The position numbers and the translations under genes were made by a program. Below the pieces are notes generated by a model that was given only the letters and a program-made list of their open reading frames with translations, was not told where the DNA came from and did not search any database. A stretch of 64,000 nt of DNA from Heliocidaris erythrogramma (Eukaryota; Echinodermata; Echinoidea; Camarodonta; Echinometridae), in NCBI GenBank assembly GCA_025617745.1, contig CM046866.1, forward strand, positions 15,135,725-15,199,724, given 5' to 3'. Each line of letters opens with the position of its first letter. Within the stretch, counting starts at the first letter, position 1. Below are positions 29,801-36,756 of the stretch, piece after piece.

Positions 29801-31264
29801 GAGAGTGTATCCTAGTCTAACAGTTCAGACCCTATGTTTAAGCATTACGGCTGACAAGTTTTTTATGCCTGCAAACTGTCTTGGGACTCTGTGGCCATCT
29901 ATGCATGTTAAAGGGAAATTAACCTCAGCGTATGAATTAGCTTATTTTGAATGGTGTAGTATATGCCTCTTATTTGATACATGCAATTTCATGTAAAAAC
30001 ACAGGATATAGATATAAATCACTATTTTCCAGCCAAGTTATCGTCTGCTAGCAATAATAAGGGGCTGCCATTACTTTATGTGTACACGAACATATTTTTC
30101 ATCCCAAGTAAAATTTCCTTCATCGTTAACTTGTAATTGATTTTTAGAGGACAAATATATATTAGATAAAGTCACATATTCTGAAATGTAAGTTTAGTTT
30201 TATATATTTTTTAAAAGGTCTTAATTTGTTCATAAAAAATATACTTCATAAAAAATATACGTCAAGGACGGAGAATTGACGTCAAGGACGGAGACAATCG
30301 TAACAATACCAAAACAAAGCGAGGAATCTGCTTTACAGGATGGCTATTAGAACTCATGGGTCGTCAATTATCTAGGCCCATGGCCAATAACAATCGTAAT
30401 ACAATCAGAACAAAGCGACGTATCTGTTGTAAAGGTAGGCTATTATCAATGCATATGGTACCTAATGATCCGTGTCATGCACAAAATGGCAGCCTCCATG
30501 GAAAGACGTAGCAGACAATAGGTGCATCTAGAATATCACGTGGGGTTAATTGTCCTTTAATACAACATCCCAACTAATTTATTATTCATTTTCTTCTTTA
30601 TTTATTTTTTAGAAAGGAGCAAACTCGCTTCCAGGGTACGTCTTAGAAGAAGCTGGACGAAGGCAGAGAAGGTAATATTTTAATTTTTAATCAGTAAAAT
30701 TTGATCATGCCGGGCAACCAAAGTGTTTCTAGAGTATTAACCCATTCACGGCACGGATTATGAAACGCTGAACTGAGCAGCTTTTCCTCAAAATGGCAAC
30801 ACTGATACTTATCCATGTTTGGTACACTTGCTTAGTATAGAGTATGGCATCAGGAAGGAACTCAAATGCACAGAAACTATGTTGTTGAATTAAAGAATTG
30901 CCAAATGTTATGGTAACATGCCTTTTTGGTTTATATCAAACAACCTTGTTAATGCGTCAGTGTAAAAATGAAAAAAAAACAAAACACTTCACCGGTGTTT
31001 GAATCACACTTTTTATGTGTAAAAAGGCAACCTTATGGGTTGTTGTGTCTTATTCATCCCATTACATTTTGAATGTGCAGGCATTATCAACATGGTGTAA
31101 AAGTCCTTGTCCATTGACTTCCTTTCGAGACTTAAAATCTTTTCCTGTTGAAAAGAATGTGGATATATTTTAAATACAATGTTTTTTTTAATCATTTCCT
31201 TCCTACCAGGTCCGAGATGAAAGAGGAAATTCAAGACTTCTTACTGACGGACGAAGACAGATAA
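8405..31264 (+). CDS. CTU2: CTU2, cytoplasmic tRNA 2-thiolation protein 2 (5' end not located)
   Basis: CTU2/NCS2 partners CTU1/NCS6 to put sulfur on the wobble uridine 34 of cytosolic tRNAs for Lys, Glu and Gln, using sulfur from URM1. Exons: 8405-8473, 8988-9066, 9658-9778, 10062-10171, 16762-16943, 18285-18470, 23799-23972, 25747-25810, 26767-26975, 27694-27754, 30613-30671, 31210-31264. Every junction keeps frame and GT-AG, giving about 455 codons, near the usual length of just over 500. Visible marks are a CMKC/DAFCRNC zinc motif at the start, a degenerate PP-loop SGGQNSS, FPSTVSTVLRTGEKL, a second zinc site (CIMC, then CYGC) and a C-terminal KEEIQDFLL. The first exon starts mid-codon, so an upstream coding exon is missing; I could not place it between 7700 and 8400. 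Confidence 0.93.
8988..9066 (+). CDS. CTU2: CTU2 exon
   Basis: Acceptor tctctcccacag, donor gtaactc. It encodes NCFLAYVTHRFKATIGKSR and then LIRDKEK, matching the segment between the zinc site and the PP-loop. It ends on a codon boundary. Confidence 0.9.
9135..9311 (+). mobile_element. SINE with 7SL-RNA-like head, in a CTU2 intron
   Basis: The head ggcgtgcgcctgtaatcc then agctacc is very close to the 5' Alu domain of 7SL (SRP) RNA. Then comes cccaggttcgagactgag, which can serve as a B box, followed by tctttcggatggtgacgtta, ggtcggtcccagacg and a tail ending in acacacacac. Head, conserved body and simple tail are the SINE plan. The 7SL origin is inferred from the head alone. Confidence 0.55.
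9658..9778 (+). CDS. CTU2: CTU2 exon, PP-loop
   Basis: Acceptor tttttcacag, donor gtgagcg. It encodes VLIAFSGGQNSSAVARLIQE and on to FRFIPSIVYID. SGGQNSS is the place of the PP-loop (SGGxDS in active ATP pyrophosphatases); the Asp is replaced, as is usual for CTU2, which is thought not to be the catalytic subunit. Confidence 0.93.
10062..10171 (+). CDS. CTU2: CTU2 exon
   Basis: Acceptor tttcttgtag, donor gtaacaa. It encodes GIITQQTPEERHANREII then LPTCIVPLEE. It ends on a codon boundary before the 6.6-kb intron that holds the LTR retrotransposon. Confidence 0.92.
10510..12638 (-). repeat. 3' LTR of the retrotransposon
   Basis: The low-coordinate LTR is the 3' LTR in element orientation. It contains a GA array with TA repeats (about 11000-11100), a CA array (about 11970-11988) and a G run (12600-12612). 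On the minus strand a polyadenylation-type aataaag lies at about 10603-10609. A 65-bp segment occurs near each end of the LTR. Confidence 0.9.
12421..12485 (-). repeat. 65-bp repeat inside the 3' LTR, with splice donor
   Basis: This segment equals 10540-10604 with one visible mismatch. On the minus strand it ends in caattag and is followed directly by gtaagaaac, a good splice donor. The other copy ends in the same caattag, which could act as an acceptor. The same pair occurs in the 5' LTR at 14374-14438 and 16253-16317. Confidence 0.75.
12639..12655 (-). promoter_or_regulatory. Polypurine tract of the LTR element
   Basis: On the minus strand the bases just before the 3' LTR read ttggaggggaaggt, a purine run next to the TGTGGAGC start of the LTR. 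This is the expected site of plus-strand priming and fixes the LTR boundary. Confidence 0.75.
12656..13347 (-). other. Non-coding interior of the LTR element
   Basis: The stretch between the gag-like frame and the polypurine tract contains no supportable open frame. A full-size element would carry pol here; it is missing, which makes the copy non-autonomous. Confidence 0.6.
13348..14118 (-). CDS. Gag-like protein of the non-autonomous LTR element
   Basis: A 256-residue open frame starts 205 bases inside the primer-binding site, where gag is expected. The N-terminus (LPRLQENQLQEVAVLLEIP) looks helical, the middle is acidic and Ser-rich, a segment with KLTFSSLIHQVDRGLNRGYN may be capsid-like, and the C-terminus is rich in Pro, Thr and Ser. 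I see no zinc knuckle and no protease or RT. No family is recognised from sequence, so the gag label rests on position. The protein could help copies move in trans. Confidence 0.55.
   Translation of the reverse strand: MSLEETITEVLAALPRLQENQLQEVAVLLEIPKKRVSKVESKGRLRLLGLVTLFLLGDEAEGREDGGLELYRRVQARLVEWSPDVEVDEKDGSPTRVDAPNTASSSNDPTQSRAQDEAVSSSSRSPAVDSLFRKEFKIKGQIGEVGQKDKLTFSSLIHQVDRGLNRGYNEEVVDAIINGMAPGLALRPYFEAKPDDSLWLTSSSFITIPTFRSTPLHSNPTSTGFNLPSTTNPPSTTILPATNPAATFYFCATQFK
14127..14334 (-). repeat. Leader direct repeat of the LTR element
   Basis: The segment gtaggacgacgcatcact ... atggccgtcctggca occurs at about 14137-14196 and again at about 14279-14331 between the primer site and the gag-like start. 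The second copy runs into the primer-binding site. Confidence 0.65.
14324..14340 (-). promoter_or_regulatory. Primer-binding site
   Basis: The plus strand reads tcctggcagggtcgcca, which looks like the 3' end of a tRNA including CCA; the minus strand therefore starts TGG, three bases from the 5' LTR. It resembles an arginine-type tRNA end, but that match is from memory. Confidence 0.75.
14344..16468 (-). repeat. 5' LTR of the retrotransposon
   Basis: The high-coordinate LTR is the 5' LTR in element orientation. It is nearly identical to 10510-12638. Differences seen are c/g near 10716/14550, a/c and t/a in the segments near 11291 and 11339, a/g near 11918, and changes in the TA/GA array and G run. 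The TTAA target duplication follows at 16469. Confidence 0.9.
16762..16943 (+). CDS. CTU2: CTU2 exon
   Basis: Acceptor gaaattcag, donor gtcagta. It encodes VVNLRPSSESASGVKDEDG and on to SLTAKEDLVQTLR, the helical segment before the second half of the fold. Splicing to 10171 keeps the frame in spite of the retrotransposon between the exons. Confidence 0.9.
17426..17807 (+). mobile_element. TTAA MITE, family M1, copy 1
   Basis: TTAA is at both ends. The left end carries agttgagttctgg and the right end ccaaaactcaacctt, so the ends are imperfect inverted repeats. Inside is ggaatcaccaaaataataag. Family members lie at 18800-19391, 24021-24406 and 34122-35018 (inverted). Confidence 0.75.
18285..18470 (+). 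CDS. CTU2: CTU2 exon
   Basis: Acceptor tctccttcag, donor gtaaaaa. It encodes HRLLADIARRTGHTKVMLGD through GFADNREGDSTFVRPLR. The KVMLGDNGTNLASRVL stretch corresponds to the second nucleotide/tRNA-binding part of the family (TKVMTGDSxTRLA type). Confidence 0.94.
18634..18712 (-). mobile_element. LINE/SINE 3' tail with TTA repeats
   Basis: On the minus strand it reads ctagcgctttgggccag ... gcgctttataaatgccaggt and then a TTA array. This type of tail also occurs at 19078-19153 and at 25500-25570, where it follows CR1/L2-like coding sequence. Confidence 0.5.
18800..19391 (+). mobile_element. TTAA MITE M1, copy 2, with an inserted tail element
   Basis: The ends match 17426-17807 (agttgagttttggtcat at left, agaactcaaccttccc at right, TTAA at both edges). 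The middle is split at about 18930-19150 by foreign DNA that ends in gcgctatataaatgg and a TTA array. Confidence 0.7.
18930..19153 (+). mobile_element. Retroposon fragment inside the MITE
   Basis: The foreign segment between the two MITE halves runs from about tgtcctttggcaagacatta to a TTA array. It includes aaagccggggtaataat and gcgctatataaatgg, the same tail type as at 25500-25570. It is later than the MITE, because the MITE is interrupted. Confidence 0.55.
19581..19869. mobile_element. TA MITE with tactgtaaa ends
   Basis: It begins tactgtaaatgcag and ends gcgtttacagta, inverted ends with TA at both edges. The interior repeats inverted words such as attcgtg/cgcgaat. It fits a Tc1/mariner-type MITE. 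Confidence 0.65.
19968..20198. mobile_element. Palindromic MITE with actgggg ends
   Basis: Left actggggttgtattctgaaa and right ttttcagaataccgccccagt are inverted repeats, and ttaattgtcataacaaat inside is matched by atttgttatgacaattaa. The element is nearly all arms. Confidence 0.7.
20397..21174. mobile_element. TTAA element with piggyBac-like ends
   Basis: Left ttaaccctattccaactggg and right cccagtaggaatagggttaa are inverted repeats with TTAA at the edges. CCCTA starting at TTAA is the piggyBac pattern. The 778-bp body has no transposase and includes G/C runs and AT-rich DNA. Confidence 0.7.
21856..23150 (+). mobile_element. Element with 329-bp tandem repeats
   Basis: It starts with agctcacctgagcctaagg and a cgtccgtcgt array and ends ctcaggtgagcgtcgtgcgc, so the ends share inverted words. 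Between them a unit of about 329 bp (starts 21960, 22289, 22617; a partial one at 22956) repeats. Each unit has atgatcggaattcaaccaaa, tacatgtggcccccaggggg and a G run. The short open frames in it are frame shadows of the repeat. Confidence 0.75.
23177..23394. mobile_element. MITE with gcaggcacaaaccct ends
   Basis: Left aactaaatgctagtttgcag plus gcacaaaccctag is matched on the right by tagggtctgtgcttgcag. The direct word aactaaatgc at both edges may be a target duplication. Confidence 0.5.
23799..23972 (+). CDS. CTU2: CTU2 exon
   Basis: Acceptor cgtctcttag, donor gtatcat. It encodes EFPSREVSLYNHLMGVDS through FPSTVSTVLR. The ending FPSTVSTVLR plus TGEKL in the next exon is the strongest family signature. 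It aligns to the conserved KEVAFYNRL...FPSTVST region. Confidence 0.95.
24021..24406 (+). mobile_element. TTAA MITE M1, copy 3
   Basis: Left ttaaagattaagttaagtat and right cagaactcaacaccctcttt correspond to the ends at 17426-17807, with more substitutions. The right TTAA is decayed to ttta. Confidence 0.6.
24690..25570 (+). mobile_element. CR1/L2-like LINE 3' fragment split by a MITE
   Basis: Before the MITE the frame reads YGNRSFLSASAPALWNSLPL, and directly after it TIRNTSSLDDFFKSLE. This is the usual C-terminus of this LINE class (APxLWNSLP ... FKxxLKxYLF). The frame rejoins through the TTAA. The 3' end has gcgctaaatagattgaacg and a TTA array. Everything upstream in the LINE is lost. Confidence 0.7.
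24773..25383. mobile_element. Foldback TTAA MITE inside a LINE fragment
   Basis: The left arm ttaaaggccaagtccacctc is answered by gaggtggacttggcctttaa. The arms stay complementary for about 250 bp each (for example cgatgatgtcac and gtgcatgacatcatcgg), so the copy can form a long hairpin. The short frames in it are not genes. Confidence 0.85.
25747..25810 (+). CDS. CTU2: CTU2 exon, start of second zinc site
   Basis: Acceptor ctctctctcttccag, donor gttggtg (weaker than consensus). It encodes TGEKLCTVSNSEDDASCIMC and K. CIMC is the first cysteine pair of the C-terminal zinc site. Confidence 0.88.
25990..26740. other. CTU2 intron without recognised content
   Basis: This AT-rich intron DNA contains no repeat or exon that I can recognise. 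Confidence 0.4.
26767..26975 (+). CDS. CTU2: CTU2 exon, Cys-rich segment
   Basis: Acceptor gatatacag, donor gtaagtg. It encodes APLDTNVPACSALASTQHS and on to ECCGQGDGSC. The CCGQG word is also seen at this place in vertebrate CTU2. The Ser/Cys-rich middle is poorly conserved in the family. Confidence 0.88.
27694..27754 (+). CDS. CTU2: CTU2 exon, second zinc pair
   Basis: Acceptor ttttgttgcag, donor gtgagtg. It encodes SVGEVSQWLCYGCRITVRDM. LCYGC is the second cysteine pair, in line with LCYSC of other CTU2 proteins. Confidence 0.92.
28022..28253. mobile_element. TA MITE with cagtcaaacctgtct ends
   Basis: Left tacagtcaaacctgtcta and right acaggtttgacagta are inverted with TA edges. The inside is a string of about 17-base words of the type tatagacaggtggccac. 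A further caggtttgactgta at 27659-27673 may be the end of another copy. Confidence 0.7.
28624..28756. mobile_element. MITE with cagtggcggatccagg ends
   Basis: The arms cagtggcggatccagg and cctggatccgccactg are perfect inverted repeats. atctg on both sides may be the target duplication. The inside holds G, A and C runs and ctctgacaagc, as in the relatives at 3693 and 49685. Confidence 0.75.
28760..29905. other. CTU2 intron, nothing recognised
   Basis: I see no exon or repeat structure here. The open frames are short and without family features. Confidence 0.4.
29908..30560. mobile_element. TTAA MITE, family M2
   Basis: Left ttaaagggaaattaacctc and right ggggttaattgtcctttaa are inverted with TTAA edges. 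The ends resemble the inner element at 34382-34931 (ttaaagggaaagtaaaccct). A short duplication (cataaaaaatatac, and gtcaaggacggag twice) lies inside near 30232-30290. Confidence 0.65.
30613..30671 (+). CDS. CTU2: CTU2 exon
   Basis: Acceptor ttattttttag, donor gtaatat. It encodes KGANSLPGYVLEEAGRRQR and part of an Arg, the LPxYxLxEAxxRxxR stretch near the end of the family. Confidence 0.88.
31210..31264 (+). CDS. CTU2: CTU2 last exon
   Basis: Acceptor ttcctaccag. It encodes SEMKEEIQDFLLTDEDR and the TAA at 31262-31264. MKEEIxxFL followed by an acidic end is the normal C-terminus of CTU2. Confidence 0.92.
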
Positions 31265-31301
31265 CATCAAGGCAGGATAGTCACTAATGTTTTTATCATT
31301 T

Positions 31302-31520
31302 GCGGTTAATGGGGGAATTGGATATCATTTGCTCCAGTGACATTCATCCTGAACTTTGCTCAAACATTTGCTACTGGTTTTATTTTGGCAAAGATGCATT
31401 GTTAGGTTAGTTGCGGTCAGTGGGGGAATTGGATATCATTTGCTCCAGTGACGTTCATCCTGAACTTTGCTCAAACATTTGCTACTGGTTTTATTTTGTC
31501 AAAGATGCATTGTTAGGGTT
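31302..31520 (+). repeat. 111-bp tandem duplication after the CTU2 stop
   Basis: The segment gcggttaatgggggaattgg ... gcaaagatgcattgttagg occurs at 31302 and 31413, a period of 111, with few mismatches. It starts about 40 bases after the CTU2 stop, so it is probably in the 3' UTR. Confidence 0.8.
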
Positions 31521-31749
31521 AGGTCTGCAATTGAGTTTTAAGTCAGAGTTAGGGTTAGGTATGGTGTCGAGTCCAGGTTATGAAGTTAGGAATTCACTTA
31601 GTGAAGGAAATTGAACGTGGAGTGATTGTCTCTGGAGCATGCGTCTTGGACTCTGGCGACAACTGTCCCCTCCACTCAATATCTAAAATAAGATGAACTT
31701 TCATTTCCTCCGTGGACCCAGTACTATACCGGACCATAACCATAACCCT

Positions 31750-32128
31750 GAACCTCAACTTACAACCCAATTGAAACCAAAGCTTCGAAGAAATGTCGTC
31801 GAGGAAATGTCAGGTCAACGGTGGGGTTCAGTGTTAAAAAGATACATTCATATTTTTGTATCTTCAAAACCTTTGAACCTCAACTTACAACCCAATTGAA
31901 ACCAAAGCTTCAAAGAAATGTCGTCAGAGGAAATGTCAGGTCAACGGTGGGGTTCAGTGTTAAAAAGATATATTCATATTTTTGTATCTTCAAAACCTTT
32001 GAACCTCAACTTACAACCCAAATGAAACCAAAGCTTCGAAGAAATGTCGTCAGAGGAAATGTCAGGTCAACGGTGGGATTCAGTGTTAAAAAGATATATT
32101 CATATTTTTGTATCTTCAAAACCTTTGA
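31750..32128 (+). repeat. 125-bp tandem repeat, three copies
   Basis: Units begin with gaacctcaacttacaaccc at 31750, 31875 and 32001. Each holds gaaaccaaagcttc, gtcaggtcaacggtggg and tattcatatttttgtatctt. Copies are nearly identical, and a C run follows. A 128-residue open frame across the copies is a by-product of the repeat. Confidence 0.85.
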
Positions 32129-32159
32129 AAAAGCGAGTACCCCCCCCCCCCCCCCCCCG

Positions 32160-34120
32160 ATAAACAGAAAGGCTCTTGATAAATATGTAAATCGTAAGAC
32201 CAGGTAGGTGGGAGAGAGATGGAGAGTGCTCTTCTCCTCCTCTTTTGATCTCATGCTAGCCACCACCGGGATGGAATGTTGTCCCCCGTAGTTCAATTAC
32301 TCACGCTCGCGCTGGCATCGCTCGTAATTCTTCACCAGAAACTGAGTAGAACCCAGCTCCGTGCAATGCATTGTTATTTGTAACAGTTGGACAAAATGGC
32401 TTTATTGAAAATATTCTTGTTGATTGCTGAGCAATATTCTCAATAATTTACCAAATTCATCATAGTTTAGTCTCTAGAGTGTTACAGAAGGGAGCTTGGA
32501 GCTACTCTCCCGAATCCCATTCCCAGATCAAAGAAGTCAGTTCACCATGTCCCAACTTCAACAGATTTCTCACAGAAAGCATGCTAAAACAGGCTTGTGG
32601 GACTGAAGTAGATTTGAAGATTCACCACCAAACTTCCATCTGAGATGCTTCAAATTTGCGCATATTTGCGGAAAATATTAATAATTTTGATCGTTTGAAC
32701 GGCAAAATGCTCCTCTGAGATCGCAGTGTTCGATGAACATGTGCAGACGACACTGTAAACAATGCTTGTGCCAGAAGTTGTGAATCTTATTTTAGTACGA
32801 CTTTTACTCTATGCAGACTGGGTATATATGGTGTCATTTAAGCGGTGGTTCGCATGACTTCAAAGCCTGATTTCTTCAGAGAAAATAGAAAATTAAGATT
32901 TTTTTTTGTATTCAGGGAATATGGGAGACGACCTCGCAAGAGTTGGCGATTTGTGTGTGCTTGATTACAACTTTAAAACTTCATAACTTTCTTTAATATT
33001 GCTTATTGGATTTTACTCAAAGTTTTATTGATCTGTTTGTTTAATTTTGCTGCTTCTTTTAAAACCGACTTGATATTATGCTAGACTTCCCTTTTAAAGT
33101 GTACCAATCACATGTCCTGAAAAGATAAATTTGTGTACAGCTAGAAAGTATAAAATCAACCTGAAAGAACTTTATGTGGCAATGGCCTTCTATAGGTCAA
33201 CAGTTAAGGAGTATGAAGGAAATAGAGGATAACATGAAAATGCTCGCGCTGAACCTAACTCAGTGTTTGGTTCCGCACAAGCCCTTTTCTTGGCGTGCAC
33301 GTACGGGCGCGTTGAGTAGTCTACTCACGCGTCACTTTTACGCTTATAGCGAGTGTAATTATTATCGCAATATCTCTTTATTGAATTAATATTTGAAGCC
33401 CATATTTTGAATATAGTATAACGACATGGAACTTTTAACAAACAGAGCAAAATAAGTTTTGGTGATTGGTTGATTTAAGTGAGGTCCTCTGTTTTTTTTT
33501 CAGTAGTTAGCTTTTTGAAATAGTTGGGACAGTGAAAATACTAGACCATGTTCCTCCCAAAACAATGGATAATAGACAAGACAATTATTGTGCAAAAAGG
33601 GAATGAATGTCTATATTCTCTTTCCTCCCATTCATTTGTATAAGTGTTATAGTATATTGTTCTTCAAAACATGATAATGAGTGTTGAAATGTCTTTATTT
33701 ATGACTGTCGCAAGTTGTGTGAGTTCATTGTGTACAGTTTTCTTATGCAAATTGGCAACATCTTTCACTGACACACTATCCCAATGAAAACATTAATCTC
33801 TCTCAAAATGGAAATACCTCAATATAAGTCTTATCAACAAGTGGAAATAATAACTATGTTTTAACATTTTCAAGAGTGATTTTAAGTTTGTCAATACATT
33901 GCCAATTTAGCAATTTAATGCCAAGTTTTGTTTTTGAATTACTGCCATCAAACCAACAATTGATAATGCCACAAAAATGGGTATCGGCTTTACACACATT
34001 TCCTGTTTGCTCATGTATGTCGTAGCTTTTCTAGGACAACAAATAAAAAGATATGAAAATGTATTAAATATCGAAATTTGTCTATGATGTTTTGAAAATT
34101 CAATTGAACTGCATTGCATT
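32160..34120. other. Intergenic, no gene recognised
   Basis: Positions about 32985-33095 end in acttccctttta and contain gaccgactt-type words related to the TTAA MITE at 24773-25383, but the copy is too worn to delimit. The rest is unassigned. Confidence 0.35.
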
Positions 34121-34121
34121 A

Positions 34122-35018
34122 TTAAAAGGGAGAGTTGAGTTCTGGGAAAGGTGGAAAATAATTTGTGAGCTTTGTCATTCCTTTTATGTCAGTTTGGAAG
34201 ATTATCATAGTAGAAATGTCCGCTGAAGAGCATTGCTCTTCCAAAGCCCTGACGAGAAGTAGCAGAAGTATTCAGGCCAAACATACACGGCACATGTCTG
34301 TGCAGTCCCATATACCCATTACTATGTGCAGTGCATGTGCTTTTCAGGGTGAATTTCTTATCATTTTGATGATTCCAAAATTTAAAGGGAAAGTAAACCC
34401 TGCGATTTAGTTAGCTGTTTAGTTGATTGTTGATTATATATGTCGAATTTCAACACATTTGGGCCCCCCTAACGCCGTCTACAAGTAGTTAGAAATATCA
34501 TTTTGTCGTCTGCTAGAAGGTCCTATATCGATCGTGTGTGTCGCCATTTTGAACAGATAAGCCCCGCCCTGTGACGTTTTGTCGGACCTCTCGGACCAGA
34601 AGTACCCGGATGCCGCCATTATTACGCGTTTCAAAATGGTGTACTGCCAGGCGTTCGGATGCTTCAATATAATAAAAATGAACAAGACGTTCCGAATTTC
34701 AGCCAATCACAGTTCCCCCTTGGCATGTCCGACAAAACGTCATCATAGCGCGGGTGAATCAAAAATATGGCCAACCCCGATAGCAGGCTGTAGCAGACGA
34801 TCATTGCTCACAAAAGTGTGAATTACTCCACCGTCAAGCGTTCATAAGAGGTAAATTTTCACAGTAATGTCAAGAATTGTGCTCTTAACACTCTCAGTAG
34901 GCCAAAAGTCCAGGGTTTACCTTCCCTTTAACAGTATACACCAATTCTGATGTATACATTTCCCAAATGCTTTCTTTCATGATGTAATCGCTTGACCAGA
35001 ACTTGACTTTCTCTTTAA
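34122..35018 (-). mobile_element. TTAA MITE M1, copy 4, inverted and interrupted
   Basis: Left ttaaaagggagagttgagtt and right gaccagaacttgactttctc, with TTAA at both edges, match the M1 family in reverse. The copy is split at a TTAA by another MITE at 34382-34931; joining words (gatgattccaaaattt and acagtatacaccaattct) are contiguous in the other copies. Confidence 0.75.
34382..34931. mobile_element. TTAA MITE nested in the M1 copy
   Basis: Left ttaaagggaaagtaaaccct and right cagggtttaccttcccttta, then TTAA, are inverted repeats. Its body includes cgtctgctagaa and its inverted match tagcagacgat. It is younger than the M1 copy that it splits. Confidence 0.8.
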
Positions 35019-35109
35019 AGTCTGAATGATGGCAGCCCAAGGGCGGAAAAGTACATGGAATGTACGAAGTAAAATCACAAAAATAGGATGCTGGACCAAA
35101 TCTGTGTTT

Positions 35110-36030
35110 ACAATATAGTTGTACTATAAAATGTGAGGAGAGGGGGAGAGACAGAGAGAGAGAAAGAGAGAGGGAGTCGGGGGGGGGGGGTAAAGTGAAA
35201 GGGATAGATCAGAATAGAGATTGAGGGAAGATATTGACACTTTGTTACAAATAATGTGACAAATATCAAGCCTGTCGGCTCGAACGAAGCCACCGGGTTT
35301 GGCCCCAAAGTCAGGTCGATTTCAACCCATCTAACATATGCGCCAAACTTTGTCAGAAGGAAGTTGTATGACTATACATTACCAAAACCACAAAAAACTG
35401 ACAAAATTTTCCGTCGGGATGGGTTGTCAGACTGCCCCTAAAAATTGGGGGAAATTTTTCCCCTTAAGGCACTTGGACCAAATTTTGTCAGAAGGAAGGG
35501 GTATGGGAGTACATTACAAAAATATAAAAATTGACAAAAATTTCCATCGAGAAGGGGGTGTAACACGTCCCTGAAAAAACACCAAAGTGCCCGTAAACAA
35601 AACTTTGCTGCCCAAAATGCTCTAGATGTAGAGAAAGAAAAAAAAGATTACAGTTTAGTACTCGGGCAGTGTACAAAACTGATGAGGAGCAATAATTGTC
35701 GCCAGATTATGTGTTCCTCCTGCATGGGTTACCTCATGGGAGTGATCTTAAATTGTATGTACAATGTACTATGTTTCATTTCAAAACTTTAATCATGTAC
35801 TAATTGGATGACATTGCAGTTGCCATTAACGTTACATAGCAACTTAGAATTGAAATTAACAGCTTGCTTGCTTTTCTTTCTGGTTCTTGCTCTAGCCTCT
35901 TTCTACACGAACAAGCCAAAATCTAAACAAAACTCTTTTTCAAATAGACATGCAAAATGTATCTGAATTTTGGATGCATTTTACAAAATGTACTTCTATC
36001 TAATGTTAATAGTAAAGACACTTATTGTTA
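35110..36030. other. Intergenic; GA array and a local duplication
   Basis: A GA-rich/G-run stretch lies at 35130-35190. The phrase caaactttgtcagaaggaag at 35343 recurs as caaattttgtcagaaggaag at 35480, a diverged direct repeat of about 136 bp. No gene is seen. Confidence 0.5.
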
Positions 36031-36059
36031 GGCAGCTATATAGAAATTAATCATCCATT

Positions 36060-36540
36060 CTCTTCTTCACTTTTTATACCCTCTCTCTCTCGTCCCTCCT
36101 GTCTCTCTAGCCTGTCTCTATCTTCTATTTCTCTGTTTTTCCTTGTCTATATTTTTCTTTTTCTTCCTTTCTCCCCCTCTCTCTCTCTCTCTTTCCCCCT
36201 CTCTCTCTTTCCCTTTCTCTCTCTCGCGTCCCTCCTGTCTCTCTAGCCTGTCTCTATCTTCTATTTCTCCGTTTCTCCTTGTCTATTTTTTCTTCCTCTC
36301 TCTCTCTCTCGTCCCTCCTGTCTCTCAAGCCTGTCTCTATCTTTTATTTCTCCGTTTCTCCTTGTCTATTTTTTTCTTCCTCTCTCTCTCTCTCTCTCTC
36401 CCGTCCCTCCTGTCTCTCTAGCCTGTCTCTATCTTCTTTTTCTCCGTTTCTCCTTGTCTATTTTTTTTCTTCCTCTCCCCCCCTCTCCCCCTCTCTCTCT
36501 CTTTCTCTCTCTCTCACACTCACTCTCACCTTTCACTTCG
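36060..36540 (+). repeat. CT-rich minisatellite
   Basis: Units starting cgtccctcctgtctctc are at 36091, 36227, 36310 and 36402. Each continues agcctgtctctatcttct, ccgtttctccttgtctattt and CT dinucleotides of variable number. The low-complexity open frames here are not genes. Confidence 0.8.
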
Positions 36541-36756
36541 ACTCAATACTATGAAGTCACGTATGGCTACGTATATAACCCAGATCCGCGAGACCGACAT
36601 TAATCGGTCTCGTGCATATATAGGTTTATGAGGGGAGGGAGGGGAGGGGAAGCACTGGAAGCCGGCAGAGAATTATGAAATTTCGAATATTCTGGCCGCC
36701 AAGTGGTTTATTTATATAGTACAGTTACATAGCAAAATTATACTATTGTCACGAAG

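Noticed and set aside
31821..32207. 128-residue repetitive frame
   Set aside because: It spans three copies of the 125-bp tandem repeat and ends in a C run; the open frame follows from the unit length of about 126.
35256..35574. Short open frames with a shared CMTIHYQN/MGVHYKN phrase
   Set aside because: They come from a diverged 136-bp direct repeat and show no protein-level constraint by eye.
36143..36554. Ser/Leu-rich frames resembling a membrane protein
   Set aside because: They are translations of a CT-rich minisatellite.
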